A stretch of 6,771 nt of DNA from an uncultured Oscillospiraceae bacterium (GTDB taxonomy: Bacteria; Bacillota; Clostridia; Oscillospirales; Oscillospiraceae). Shown piece after piece: positions 1-5,869 of the stretch; within the stretch, counting starts at the first letter, position 1, and every line of letters starts with the position of its first letter. Where the stretch lies: contig CAJOFI010000113.1 of assembly GCA_905233595.1 (NCBI GenBank), positions 1-6,771 on the forward strand. The letters are read 5' to 3'. The notes under the pieces were generated by a model. That model did not search any database. It was not told the origin of the DNA and saw nothing but the letters and a program-made list of their open reading frames with translations. Both the position numbers and the translations under genes were made by a program.

Positions 1-1317
1 ATTACTGTAACCGCCGACGTCACGGTGACGATCAATGAGGGCGTGACGCTGACCGTCAACGGCGGCATTGACGCAACCGGCCACACCCTGACTGTCGCGG
101 GCACAGGCACGCTGGTTGTCACGGGTGCGAATGGGCGAGACGGAACTAATGTTGATGACGGAACCGGGAGCGACGGTTCAGCAGGCGGCGACGGTTTTAA
201 GGGTGATATCATTGTTAACGGCGCTACCATCAATATAATAGGTGGTAATGGTGGCAATGGTGGCGACGCTCGACAAGAAGGCAAAAATGGTGGAAATGGC
301 GGCAACGGCATTTCCGGCAACATCACTGTCAACAGTGGATCAGCTACTTTAACCGGCGGCAGCGGTGGCAACAGAGGCAATGGCAAAGATGCCGCAGACC
401 CTGAATTCGAAGAAAATGGTCAACCCGGCTCTGAGGGTAGCGTCGGCAAGGCCGTCACCGGAACCATTACCGGCTTCGCACAGGAAAAAGATGATAACAA
501 CATGTGGACTGATGTTTTGGGTACCACTGCAACAAAGCGTTATGTCAGGATGGAAGGGGCGGCAGTTGAGTACCCTCTCTGGGTCGGCGGCGTACAGGTG
601 ACGAGCACGAACGCGGCGGATGTGTTCAGCGACGGCAAGGTGAGCTTCACCCCCGCCACAGACACCACCCCTGCCACGCTGACGCTGAACGGCTTTACCT
701 TCTCGGGTAGTAGTGAGGGTATCAAATATGAGGGAAGTGATCAGCTAAACATCGTACTGACAGGAGAAAATTCAATCACAAGCACTGACCGTAAGGATGG
801 CATTAAATCGACTGGTAATCTCAATTTTTCCGGTGCCGGTTCTTTGTCAGCCACCGGTACCGGTGATAACAGTCATGGCATCTCTGGCGCAACGGGTGTG
901 ACAATCAGCGGCGGCACAATCACCGCTAGCGGAAGCGGCAAAGCGATAAATGGCACCGTGAAGAACGCCATCGCCGGTACCGGCTGGACGAACGTAGAAG
1001 GTACCGAAGGGCAGGGAAGCATTGCAATCAGCACAGAGGGTCAGTCTCTTGAAAGCTATAAAAAAGTTCAATTCCCGTCAGTAAAAGCCGCGCAGACCAT
1101 CACCGCGTCCGATGTGACAGCCACCTACGGCGACGCGGGCAAGAAGATCGAAGCTTCCACCTCCGGCGACGGCGCAATTAACTATGCAGTCAAGAGTGGC
1201 GACGCCGTGACCGTGGACGACTCTGGTAATCTCACCATCGTCAAAGCGGGTACTGTGGTTGTCACCGTTACAGCGGCGGAAACCACGACCTACGCACAGG
1301 CTACCAAAAGAACGTGA
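1..1317 (+). CDS. Modular cell-surface protein, upstream fragment (5' end outside window, 3' end frameshifted)
   Basis: The frame is open from the first base, so the true start is left of the window; the GTG at 25 is internal. No enzyme motif is seen; the role is probably surface adhesion or glycan binding. Visible order: short beta-type repeats (1-120); a glycine/asparagine-rich stretch with GGNGGNGG-like runs (about 124-456); a linker ending in GTITGFAQEKDDN (about 457-570); a beta-rich region starting YPLWVGGVQVTS (about 571-1077) that resembles the Cthe_2159-like carbohydrate-binding family, with LTLNGFTFSGS and VTISGGTITASGSG strand-turn repeats; then a bacterial Ig-like domain beginning QTITASDVTATYGD (about 1093-1308). 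The frame stops at TGA 1315-1317 in the last strand of that Ig domain, while the protein continues in the -1 frame to the wall-anchor signal at 2355. I therefore read this and the next entry as one gene broken by an indel or sequence error. Family calls are from memory of similar proteins. Confidence 0.8.
   Translation: MTVTADVTVTINEGVTLTVNGGIDATGHTLTVAGTGTLVVTGANGRDGTNVDDGTGSDGSAGGDGFKGDIIVNGATINIIGGNGGNGGDARQEGKNGGNGGNGISGNITVNSGSATLTGGSGGNRGNGKDAADPEFEENGQPGSEGSVGKAVTGTITGFAQEKDDNNMWTDVLGTTATKRYVRMEGAAVEYPLWVGGVQVTSTNAADVFSDGKVSFTPATDTTPATLTLNGFTFSGSSEGIKYEGSDQLNIVLTGENSITSTDRKDGIKSTGNLNFSGAGSLSATGTGDNSHGISGATGVTISGGTITASGSGKAINGTVKNAIAGTGWTNVEGTEGQGSIAISTEGQSLESYKKVQFPSVKAAQTITASDVTATYGDAGKKIEASTSGDGAINYAVKSGDAVTVDDSGNLTIVKAGTVVVTVTAAETTTYAQATKRT
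1300..1317 (+). other. Frameshift point joining the two halves of the surface-protein gene
   Basis: At the end of the first Ig-like domain the sequence reads GCTACCAAAAGAACGTGACC and runs into TGA. The paralogous domain has GCTACCAAAGAAGTGACC at the equivalent place (about 1756-1773) and reads through as ATKEVTVTI. The first copy is two bases longer between the shared ACC and GTGACC. Adding one A to the A-run would restore ATKKNVTATV and join the frames. The site is not a classical X XXY YYZ slippery heptamer, because shifting the P-site AAA back one base gives CAA. A natural one-base deletion or a homopolymer error in the assembly explains it best. Confidence 0.75.
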
Positions 1318-2456
1318 CCGCGACCGTTGACGGACAGCCCCACGGTATTACTGTGAATGTGACTGACCCTGCCTCTGGTGCAACCGTGAAGTACGGCACT
1401 GAAGAGGGCAGTTATACTCTTGACGCCAGCCCGACGCAGACTGAAGTGGGAACGCAGACCGTCTACTATCAGGTAACGGCAGATAACTACACTACCTATA
1501 CTGGCAGCGCCACTGTGACGGTTAGCGATAAGAGTACACAGACAATCAACGCTTCTGATGTGACTGCTACCTATGGTGATACTGACAAGAAAGTCGAAGC
1601 TACTACGGACGGCAATGGAGCAATCACCTATGCCGTCAAGGACGGCGGTGCGGATTACATTGATGTGGATGCTTCTACAGGCGCACTGACAATCAAGAAG
1701 GTCGGCACAGCCACCGTCATTGTAACGGCAGCGGAGACAAGTACATACGCAAAGGCTACCAAAGAAGTGACCGTGACCATCAACAAGGCGAACGCTGTAG
1801 CGGCCTCTGTTACAGCAAACAACAGAACTTATGACGGTACGGAGAAACCGCTTGTGACCGTGACAGGTGAACCAACAGGCGGCACGATGCAGTACGCTCT
1901 CGGCACCGCAACCGAAGCCACACAACCTTATACCACATCCATCCCCACCGCCACGAACGCGGGAACCTACTACGTCTGGTACAAGGCCGTGGGCGATGAA
2001 AACCATAACGACAGCGAAGCGGTATGCGTGACCGTGACCGTCGCGAACCCCGCCTACACCAACGACGCCTCTCATAGCTGGTATAAGGGCAGCGGAAAGG
2101 ACGTAACGCTCACCGCGAAGCTGGAGGGAGACTTTGACGATTCCTTCGAGCACTTCACCGGCGTGGAGCTGGACGGCGTCGCCCTCTCCAAAGAGGATTA
2201 CAGCGCCGTCAAGGGCAGCACCGTCGTGACGCTCAAGGCGTCCACGCTCGAAAAGCTCCAGACCGGCCCGCACGGCGTCTCGATCCGCTTTGATAACGGC
2301 AAGGTGGACTACACCGTCACCGTCAAGCCCGCACAGAGCACCGTCAGCGTCGTCTCTCCCAAGACCGGCGACGAGAACAACGCCGCGCTCTGGCTCCTGC
2401 TCCTCGCCCTCTCCGCAACGGGCGTCGTGCTCGTGAGCAAAAAGCGCCGCGCGTAA
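1314..2456 (+). CDS. Cell-wall-anchored Ig-like repeat protein, downstream fragment with SPKTG sorting signal
   Basis: This is the C-terminal continuation of the preceding frame; the GTG at 1314 overlaps the upstream TGA and has no convincing ribosome binding site, so it is unlikely to be a real start. Domains: an MBG-like repeat beginning DGQPHGITVNVTDP (about 1329-1530); a bacterial Ig-like domain QTINASDVTATYGD, closely related to the one before the break (about 1540-1780); an MBG-like repeat with RTYDGTEKPLV and GTYYVWYKAVGDENHND (about 1781-2050); a domain with SHSWYKGSGKDVTLTAKL that looks like the X2-type modules of clostridial surface proteins (about 2055-2335). The C-terminus has SPKTGDE (2355-2375), a hydrophobic helix (ALWLLLLALSATGVVLV) and the tail SKKRRA, the three-part sortase anchor. 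The product is expected to be covalently attached to peptidoglycan with the repeats as a stalk. A terminator follows at 2647-2683. Confidence 0.85.
   Translation: MTATVDGQPHGITVNVTDPASGATVKYGTEEGSYTLDASPTQTEVGTQTVYYQVTADNYTTYTGSATVTVSDKSTQTINASDVTATYGDTDKKVEATTDGNGAITYAVKDGGADYIDVDASTGALTIKKVGTATVIVTAAETSTYAKATKEVTVTINKANAVAASVTANNRTYDGTEKPLVTVTGEPTGGTMQYALGTATEATQPYTTSIPTATNAGTYYVWYKAVGDENHNDSEAVCVTVTVANPAYTNDASHSWYKGSGKDVTLTAKLEGDFDDSFEHFTGVELDGVALSKEDYSAVKGSTVVTLKASTLEKLQTGPHGVSIRFDNGKVDYTVTVKPAQSTVSVVSPKTGDENNAALWLLLLALSATGVVLVSKKRRA
2355..2453 (+). other. Sortase cell-wall sorting signal (SPKTG + helix + basic tail)
   Basis: In the frame of the downstream fragment, Ser-Pro-Lys-Thr-Gly is at 2355-2369, followed by DENNA, about 18 hydrophobic residues and the positive tail KKRRA before the TAA stop. 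This is the usual three-part sortase substrate layout, with S in place of the L of LPXTG. SPKTG variants are known from clostridial sortase substrates; which sortase acts here cannot be told from the window. Confidence 0.85.
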
Positions 2457-2484
2457 GCAGTTTTCAGACGAGCGCTCTGCGCAA

Positions 2485-2608
2485 GCCCCCTTGCCTCTCC
2501 CTCCGGGAGAGGTGCCCCAGTGTGCACACTGGGGCGGAGAGGGTCTGCCGCACCAAGCCCTCTCAGTCACCGGTGTGAGCACCGGCGACAGCTCCCCCGG
2601 AGGGGGGC
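2485..2608. repeat. Multi-hairpin intergenic repeat element (124 bp)
   Basis: A dense run of inverted repeats with matching ends (GCCCCC at 2485-2490, GGGGGC at 2603-2608). Inside: CCTCTCCC/GGGAGAGG with a 3-base loop (2494-2512); a perfect 22-base palindrome starting GCCCCAGTGTG (2514-2535); GAGAGGG/CCCTCTC with a 14-base loop (2537-2564); CCGGTG-TGAG-CACCGG extended by GTC/GAC after one mismatch (2566-2589); CCCCC/GGGGG near the right end. The order GCCCCCTTGCC... CCTCTCAGTCA... ACAGCTCCCCCGGAGGGGG matches, from memory, a short non-coding repeat found many times in gut Oscillospiraceae genomes. It lies directly downstream of a CDS and ahead of its terminator. It may fold in RNA or be a passive, non-autonomous mobile sequence. 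Confidence 0.7.
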
Positions 2609-2646
2609 CGGGAGACGCGCGGCACAATTGAAACTCCCATAAAGCC

Positions 2647-2683
2647 ATCGGGCGAAGACGCACAAGGTCTTCGCCCGATTTTT
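2647..2683 (+). terminator. Rho-independent terminator of the surface-protein gene
   Basis: A perfect 13-bp stem (ATCGGGCGAAGAC / GTCTTCGCCCGAT, 2647-2659 and 2667-2679) with a 7-base loop, followed by T's (2679-2683) on the + strand. It lies 190 bases after the surface-protein stop, beyond the repeat element. On the opposite strand the tail is not U-rich, so it appears to act mainly for + strand transcription. Confidence 0.88.
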
Positions 2684-2720
2684 CTGCAATGTGGAAAACA
2701 GTATAATATTTTCATAGAGA

Positions 2721-2762
2721 AAGCACGGCGAATCCGTAGTTTATTACGGTTTTGCCGTGCTT
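2721..2762 (-). terminator. Stem-loop, probable terminator of the minus-strand glycosylation operon
   Basis: A long imperfect hairpin: AAGCACGGC (2721-2729) pairs with GCCGTGCTT (2754-2762), and inside it CCGTA (2734-2738) pairs with TACGG (2745-2749), nearly continuous apart from one mismatch. Read on the minus strand, the stem ends in CTT and runs into TCTCTAT, a weak U-tract. It is about 90 bases after the stop of the GtrA-like gene and faces the + strand terminator, as expected between convergent genes. A small perfect hairpin AGGAAC-A-GTTCCT (2763-2775) adjoins it. Confidence 0.55.
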
Positions 2763-2790
2763 AGGAACAGTTCCTTATTATCGAAATATT

Positions 2791-2840
2791 GAAAATCGCC
2801 GCGCGAGCGGCTGATAGCCGCCTCTACGGGAGACTGCGAG
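2791..2840 (-). repeat. Possible degenerate copy of a clostridial GC-rich intergenic repeat
   Basis: On the minus strand this reads CCCGTAGAGGCGGCTATCAG, then CCGCTCGCGCGGCGATTTTC. It contains the hairpin GCGGCT-ATC-AGCCGC (2807-2821). From memory it resembles a widespread gut-Clostridia repeat of the pattern GTAGGGGCGG(N)CCGCCCGC followed by CGATTTTCAAT. It lies between the GtrA-like stop codon and the operon stem-loop. No protein can be supported here. The family assignment is from recollection only. Confidence 0.35.
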
Positions 2841-2853
2841 AATTTTGACTTTT

Positions 2854-3273
2854 TCACTGCTCCTTTTTGAAGACGAAGAGCTTGCTCACCACGTAGTTGA
2901 GCACCACGACAACGATCTGGGCGATGAGCTTTACGAGCATTTCGTTTCCGTGCAGCAGGGTCACGAAGACGAGCAGGATCGCCTCCTCCACGCCGAGGGT
3001 TGCGAGCCTGCCGACGTAGAAGGACACGAACTGCCGAAAAGCCTCGCCGCGTGTGGCGGGTTTGGCCTCGAAGACCCATTTTGCGTTGGTGAAGTAGGCG
3101 AAGGTCACTGCGCAGAGCCAACTGACGACGTTCGCAATCAGTACGTGGATGCGCAGCGGGTAGGTGCACAGCCAAAAGCTCACGAGGCTCACCACGGTGG
3201 TCAGCCCGCCGAAAATGAGATAGAGCAGCACTTCCTTGTATTTGAGGCAGAGCGCCTTGAGCTTTTCGATCAT
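2854..3273 (-). CDS. GtrA-like membrane protein (putative lipid-linked sugar flippase)
   Basis: A complete 139-residue protein, typical GtrA-family length, with four predicted membrane helices (about residues 15-36, 43-62, 84-106, 113-134). Family hallmarks seen: YLIFGGLTTVVS in helix 1, FAYFTNAKWVF after helix 2, QFVSFYVGRL before helix 3, and the C-terminal NYVVSKLFVFKK. In characterised Gtr systems GtrA acts in the cytoplasmic membrane and is thought to help translocate undecaprenyl-phosphate-linked sugar made by GtrB. The ATG at 3271-3273 overlaps the stop of the upstream GT2 gene by four bases (ATGA) and has a GGGAGGG Shine-Dalgarno (3281-3287), so the two are translationally coupled. 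It is the last gene of the operon. The substrate sugar cannot be told from the sequence. Confidence 0.9.
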   Translation of the reverse strand: MIEKLKALCLKYKEVLLYLIFGGLTTVVSLVSFWLCTYPLRIHVLIANVVSWLCAVTFAYFTNAKWVFEAKPATRGEAFRQFVSFYVGRLATLGVEEAILLVFVTLLHGNEMLVKLIAQIVVVVLNYVVSKLFVFKKEQ

Positions 3274-4193
3274 TCCCCGTCCCTCCCGCAGATACCGGCG
3301 ATGATGTAGCGCGGGCGACCCTTGATCTCCTCATAGATGCGGGCGACGTAGTAGCCGATGATGCCGAGGGAGATCATGATGAGGGAGCTTGCAAACAGCA
3401 GCAGCAAAATCACCGTCGTGAAGCCGCCGAGGGCGATGCCCATGATCTTCTGCACCAGCGCCACGACGGAGAACACGATGGCGGTCAGCAGCATCACCAC
3501 GCCGAGCAGCGTGATGAGGTGCAGCGGCGCGGAGGAGAAGGAGCCGATGTTGTTGATGGCGTAGCGGATGAGCGAGCGGGTGGACCACTTGCTCTCCCCG
3601 GCGGTGCGCTCCTGCACGCGGTAGCTGACCTCCGCGCGCCGAAAGCCCACCCAGAAGCTCAGCGCCCGGAAGAAGACGTTGCGCTCCGGCATTTTGTTGA
3701 GCGTGTCCACGACCTTGCGGTCGAGAAGCTTGAAGTCCGAGGAGGCGGACATGTCCAGCCCCGTGGCCTTGCTGATGAGATTGTAGAAGCTCAGGGACGC
3801 GAAGCGGTGGAAGCCCGACTCCTCGCCCCGATCCTCCTTGATGCCCTCGACCACCTCATAGCCCTGCTCCCAGAGCCGGTACATCTCGACGATCTTCTCG
3901 GGCGGGTGCTGCAAATCGCAGTCCATGACCACGCAGCAGTCGCCCCTGGCCTGCTCGAGCCCGGCGAACATGGCGGCTTCCTTGCCGAAGTTGCGGCTGA
4001 AATGCACGCCCACGACGTGGGGATTTTCCCGGCTGGCCTTCTCGATCTCAGACCAGGTCTTGTCGCGGGAGCCGTCGTCCACGAAGAGAAGCTCGTGCGC
4101 GATCCCGGCGCCGTCGAGGATGCCGGTGACGGTCTTCGCCGCGAGGGCGATCATTTGCTCCTCATTGTAGGAGGGGAGAATCACAGATAACAT
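3270..4193 (-). CDS. GtrB-like family 2 glycosyltransferase (polyprenyl-phosphate sugar transferase)
   Basis: A 307-residue protein starting MLSVILPSYNEEQ. I chose the ATG at 4191-4193 because the GT2 fold begins there and AAGGA lies just upstream; the frame extends further but only out of register over the previous gene. Motifs: nucleotide-binding VDDGSRDKT (38-46), SRNFGKEAAMFAGLEQARGD (66-85), the metal-binding DCD (91-93) in MDCDLQHPPE, ASSDFKLLDR (150-159), and ERTAGESKWS (195-204), the conserved block of bactoprenol glucosyltransferase/dolichol-phosphate-mannose-synthase-like enzymes. Two C-terminal helices (about 225-247 and 258-284) are the usual GtrB membrane anchor. Expected reaction: transfer of a sugar (often glucose) from a nucleotide sugar to undecaprenyl phosphate at the inner face of the membrane. 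It is 13 bases downstream of the PMT-like gene and overlaps the GtrA-like gene by 4 bases. Confidence 0.92.
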   Translation of the reverse strand: MLSVILPSYNEEQMIALAAKTVTGILDGAGIAHELLFVDDGSRDKTWSEIEKASRENPHVVGVHFSRNFGKEAAMFAGLEQARGDCCVVMDCDLQHPPEKIVEMYRLWEQGYEVVEGIKEDRGEESGFHRFASLSFYNLISKATGLDMSASSDFKLLDRKVVDTLNKMPERNVFFRALSFWVGFRRAEVSYRVQERTAGESKWSTRSLIRYAINNIGSFSSAPLHLITLLGVVMLLTAIVFSVVALVQKIMGIALGGFTTVILLLLFASSLIMISLGIIGYYVARIYEEIKGRPRYIIAGICGRDGE

Positions 4194-4206
4194 AGAGTTT
4201 CCTTCT

Positions 4207-5787
4207 TTATTTATAAAGTAGATAGGTCGCGGAAAGCCCGTTTTCGTACAGCGCCTCCCAGCCGGTGTAATCGCTGCCTGCCGTGAGCCGGGGCAGCATC
4301 TCCTCCGGGACGAAGCCGCTGCCCCAGAAGGCGCTGCGGTCGATGTATACCACGCAGGTCTCGCCCCCGCGCGCGCCGAGATAATCGCCCAGCGCCTCGG
4401 AGGCCGGGTCGCCGGTGACGAAGAGATCCTCAAAGTGCATGAGCTGCAGCAGATCCTGCGTGAGCGGGGCGAAATAGCCGTCCGTCACGTAGACGCAGGG
4501 AGCCTCGGCGTAGGGGGCAATGGCCGCGTCATAATCCCGGTACTCGGGGTAGAGGTACTCCGGCGGCACCGTGCGCGCTTCCCAGAGCGAGAGGGCGAGG
4601 ATCGCAAGTGCGAGACCGTGCTTCCAAAGCCCCTTGCGGGGAGAGGCGCGCAGCCCCTGCTCGATCAGATGCAGCAGCAGCGAGAAGAACGTCAGCAGGA
4701 TGGGGATGACGTTGTAGAGATAGCGCTCCTCCGTCACCGGGGAGATCACCGCCACGAGCGGGAAGGTGACGACGGCGGGCAGCAGGATCAAAAGCCCGTC
4801 AAAGCGCAGAAGCCCCTGCTTTTTGGCCGAGGCGACGCCCCCGCCGCAGAGCAGCAGCGCAAGCAGCAGCGCGGGCAGCAGATAGATCGCCGCGTGCAGC
4901 CCGTGCCGCAGATAGCCCAGCATCAGGCGCAGCCGCCCCGCGTACTGCGAAAAGAGGCTGAGATTTTCCAGCGCGTTTCCGCCGGAGACGAGCTTCTCCG
5001 CGAAAAGCTGCTCGAGGCAGGCGGGGAAGCACAGCACCAGCAGCGCCACGCCCCCGAACGCGCAGGAGGCGAAGGCGCCCATCGAGCGGTACTGCCGACG
5101 CGCAAGCTGCCGCAGCACGAAGAAGCCGCAGAGGAAGAAGGCGTAGAACACGAAGTAATACTGCGTCATCAGCCCGAGGAAGATCACGACCCCGCAGAGC
5201 GGGTAATCGACCGCCCTCGGCCTCCGCATCAAGCGCACGACCAGCACGGCCAGCTCCACCGTCAGGGCGGTCATGAGCACGTACATGCGGATCATCAGCA
5301 TCGTGGAGAGGCCGATGGTGCTCAGCCCGTAGAGCGCGACCGTGGCCGCGGCGTTCGTCGGGCTGTCGTAGAGCGCCATCACCAGCCGCCAGAGGGCGAG
5401 CAGCGCCCAGAGATAGATGAGCCCGTCGAGCGCAAGCCCGGTCCATTTGCTGAAAACCCCGGGCGTGAGGGAGGAGGCGGCGTTGAAGAGCCAGTAGTAG
5501 AGCGGGGGGTGCACGTCCCGCGCCTGGTTATAGCTGACCGAGGCAAAGTCCCACAGCTCCCCGGGCTCCACCTCGACGTATTCGAGAAGCACGGCGCGGT
5601 TTACGCCGTCAAGTCCAAGAGCATGATGACCGAGGAAGTCGGCCTTAACGAAGTGCTCGAGGAAGCTGGCATCAAGGATTTCGTCAATGAACATGCCGCT
5701 CTTGCGACAGGAAAACAGCAGGCAAACCCCGCCGATGACCAGCAGCACCAGCGCAAGCAGCCCGTATCGCCGCAGAAATCGCTTCAT
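4207..5787 (-). CDS. Multi-spanning GT-C glycosyltransferase (PMT/ArnT-like, family 39 style)
   Basis: A 526-residue membrane protein. The start at 5787 (MKRFLRRYGLLALVLL) is set by GGAGGTG (5791-5797) and the first helix; the frame is open to 5901, but that stretch runs through the intergenic region and the end of the upstream gene. After helix 1 (about 8-25) comes GMFIDEI (31-37), where the acidic pair sits like the catalytic Asp in the first external loop of GT-C enzymes, then DFASVSYNQARDVHPPLYYWLF (80-101), RMYVLMT in a later helix, TQYYFVFYAFF, EKLVSGGNALENL and the late VTEERYLYNVIP, followed by a soluble C-terminal domain. Such enzymes use a polyprenyl-phosphate sugar to glycosylate an acceptor outside the membrane. 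Residues 38 to about 66 look unlike the family and overlap an antisense LutB-like peptide (see separate entry), so loop 1 may be altered. Confidence 0.85.
   Translation of the reverse strand: MKRFLRRYGLLALVLLVIGGVCLLFSCRKSGMFIDEILDASFLEHFVKADFLGHHALGLDGVNRAVLLEYVEVEPGELWDFASVSYNQARDVHPPLYYWLFNAASSLTPGVFSKWTGLALDGLIYLWALLALWRLVMALYDSPTNAAATVALYGLSTIGLSTMLMIRMYVLMTALTVELAVLVVRLMRRPRAVDYPLCGVVIFLGLMTQYYFVFYAFFLCGFFVLRQLARRQYRSMGAFASCAFGGVALLVLCFPACLEQLFAEKLVSGGNALENLSLFSQYAGRLRLMLGYLRHGLHAAIYLLPALLLALLLCGGGVASAKKQGLLRFDGLLILLPAVVTFPLVAVISPVTEERYLYNVIPILLTFFSLLLHLIEQGLRASPRKGLWKHGLALAILALSLWEARTVPPEYLYPEYRDYDAAIAPYAEAPCVYVTDGYFAPLTQDLLQLMHFEDLFVTGDPASEALGDYLGARGGETCVVYIDRSAFWGSGFVPEEMLPRLTAGSDYTGWEALYENGLSATYLLYK
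5590..5676 (+). other. Antisense LutB/LUD-like coding patch embedded in the GT-C gene
   Basis: Read on the + strand in the frame starting at 5590, this translates as HGAVYA, then VKSKSMMTEEVGLN, then EVLEEAGIK. From memory this matches the conserved block (V)KSKSM-TEE--LNE-LE-AGI of LutB-type iron-sulfur lactate-utilisation proteins (LUD domain). The match has no start, no stop and no other LutB motif, so it is a fragment, not a gene. It lies codon-for-codon opposite residues 38-66 of the glycosyltransferase, right after FIDEI and before LLEYVEV. The + strand resemblance ends at 5676, where the sequence turns back into the complement of the FIDEI codons. I infer a short inverted insertion or replacement; chance similarity is possible but seems unlikely over about 24 residues. 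Confidence 0.55.
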
Positions 5788-5823
5788 AGCCACCTCCGCA
5801 AAGGATAGGATTCGACAAATTTC

Positions 5824-5852
5824 AGTATAATCCAAAATCGCCGTTTCCGCAA
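5824..5852 (-). promoter_or_regulatory. Predicted sigma-70-type promoter ahead of the GT-C gene
   Basis: On the minus strand: -35 TTGCGG (5847-5852), a 17-base spacer, -10 TATACT (5824-5829; 5 of 6 to consensus). Transcription would begin near 5817 and give a leader of about 30 bases before the ATG at 5787, with GGAGGTG in between. It lies in the 82-base gap after the GtrII-like stop. It could let the three downstream genes be expressed apart from the upstream one. The -35 match is weak (3 of 6). Confidence 0.5.
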
Positions 5853-5869
5853 TCCTTTTCTTCGGCGGG

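Noticed and set aside
240..400. Short repeated GGTGGTAATGGTGGC-like units as a CRISPR or tandem DNA repeat
   Set aside because: They are in-frame Gly/Asn-rich protein repeats with varied spacing and no spacer structure.
1303..1317. Programmed -1 ribosomal frameshift
   Set aside because: The reading shift needed is -1, but there is no X XXY YYZ heptamer; re-pairing of the AAA codon onto CAA is poor and no clear downstream structure was found.
1290..2663. Long open frame on the minus strand opposite the surface protein
   Set aside because: It lies antisense to clear Ig-like domains, runs through the terminator and repeat, and its translation (rich in C, H, R, G) resembles no protein family.
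2702..2707. TATAAT as a + strand promoter -10 box
   Set aside because: The hexamer is perfect, but the -35 position holds only a T-run from the terminator and no + strand gene follows.
2744..3334. Minus-strand open frame covering the GtrA-like gene in another frame
   Set aside because: It is arginine-rich and lacks membrane character, while the overlapping frame encodes a complete GtrA-like protein with a good ribosome binding site and coupled start.
4194..4433. N-terminal extension of the GT2 glycosyltransferase
   Set aside because: The 80 extra residues overlap the GT-C gene out of frame and do not resemble a GT2 N-terminus; the ATG at 4193 has its own AAGGA.
4435..5808. Long + strand open frame opposite the GT-C gene
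   Set aside because: It is the in-register antisense frame that stays open in GC-rich genes; the translation is full of Q, H, R and E. Only the short LutB-like patch at 5590-5676 looks like real protein.
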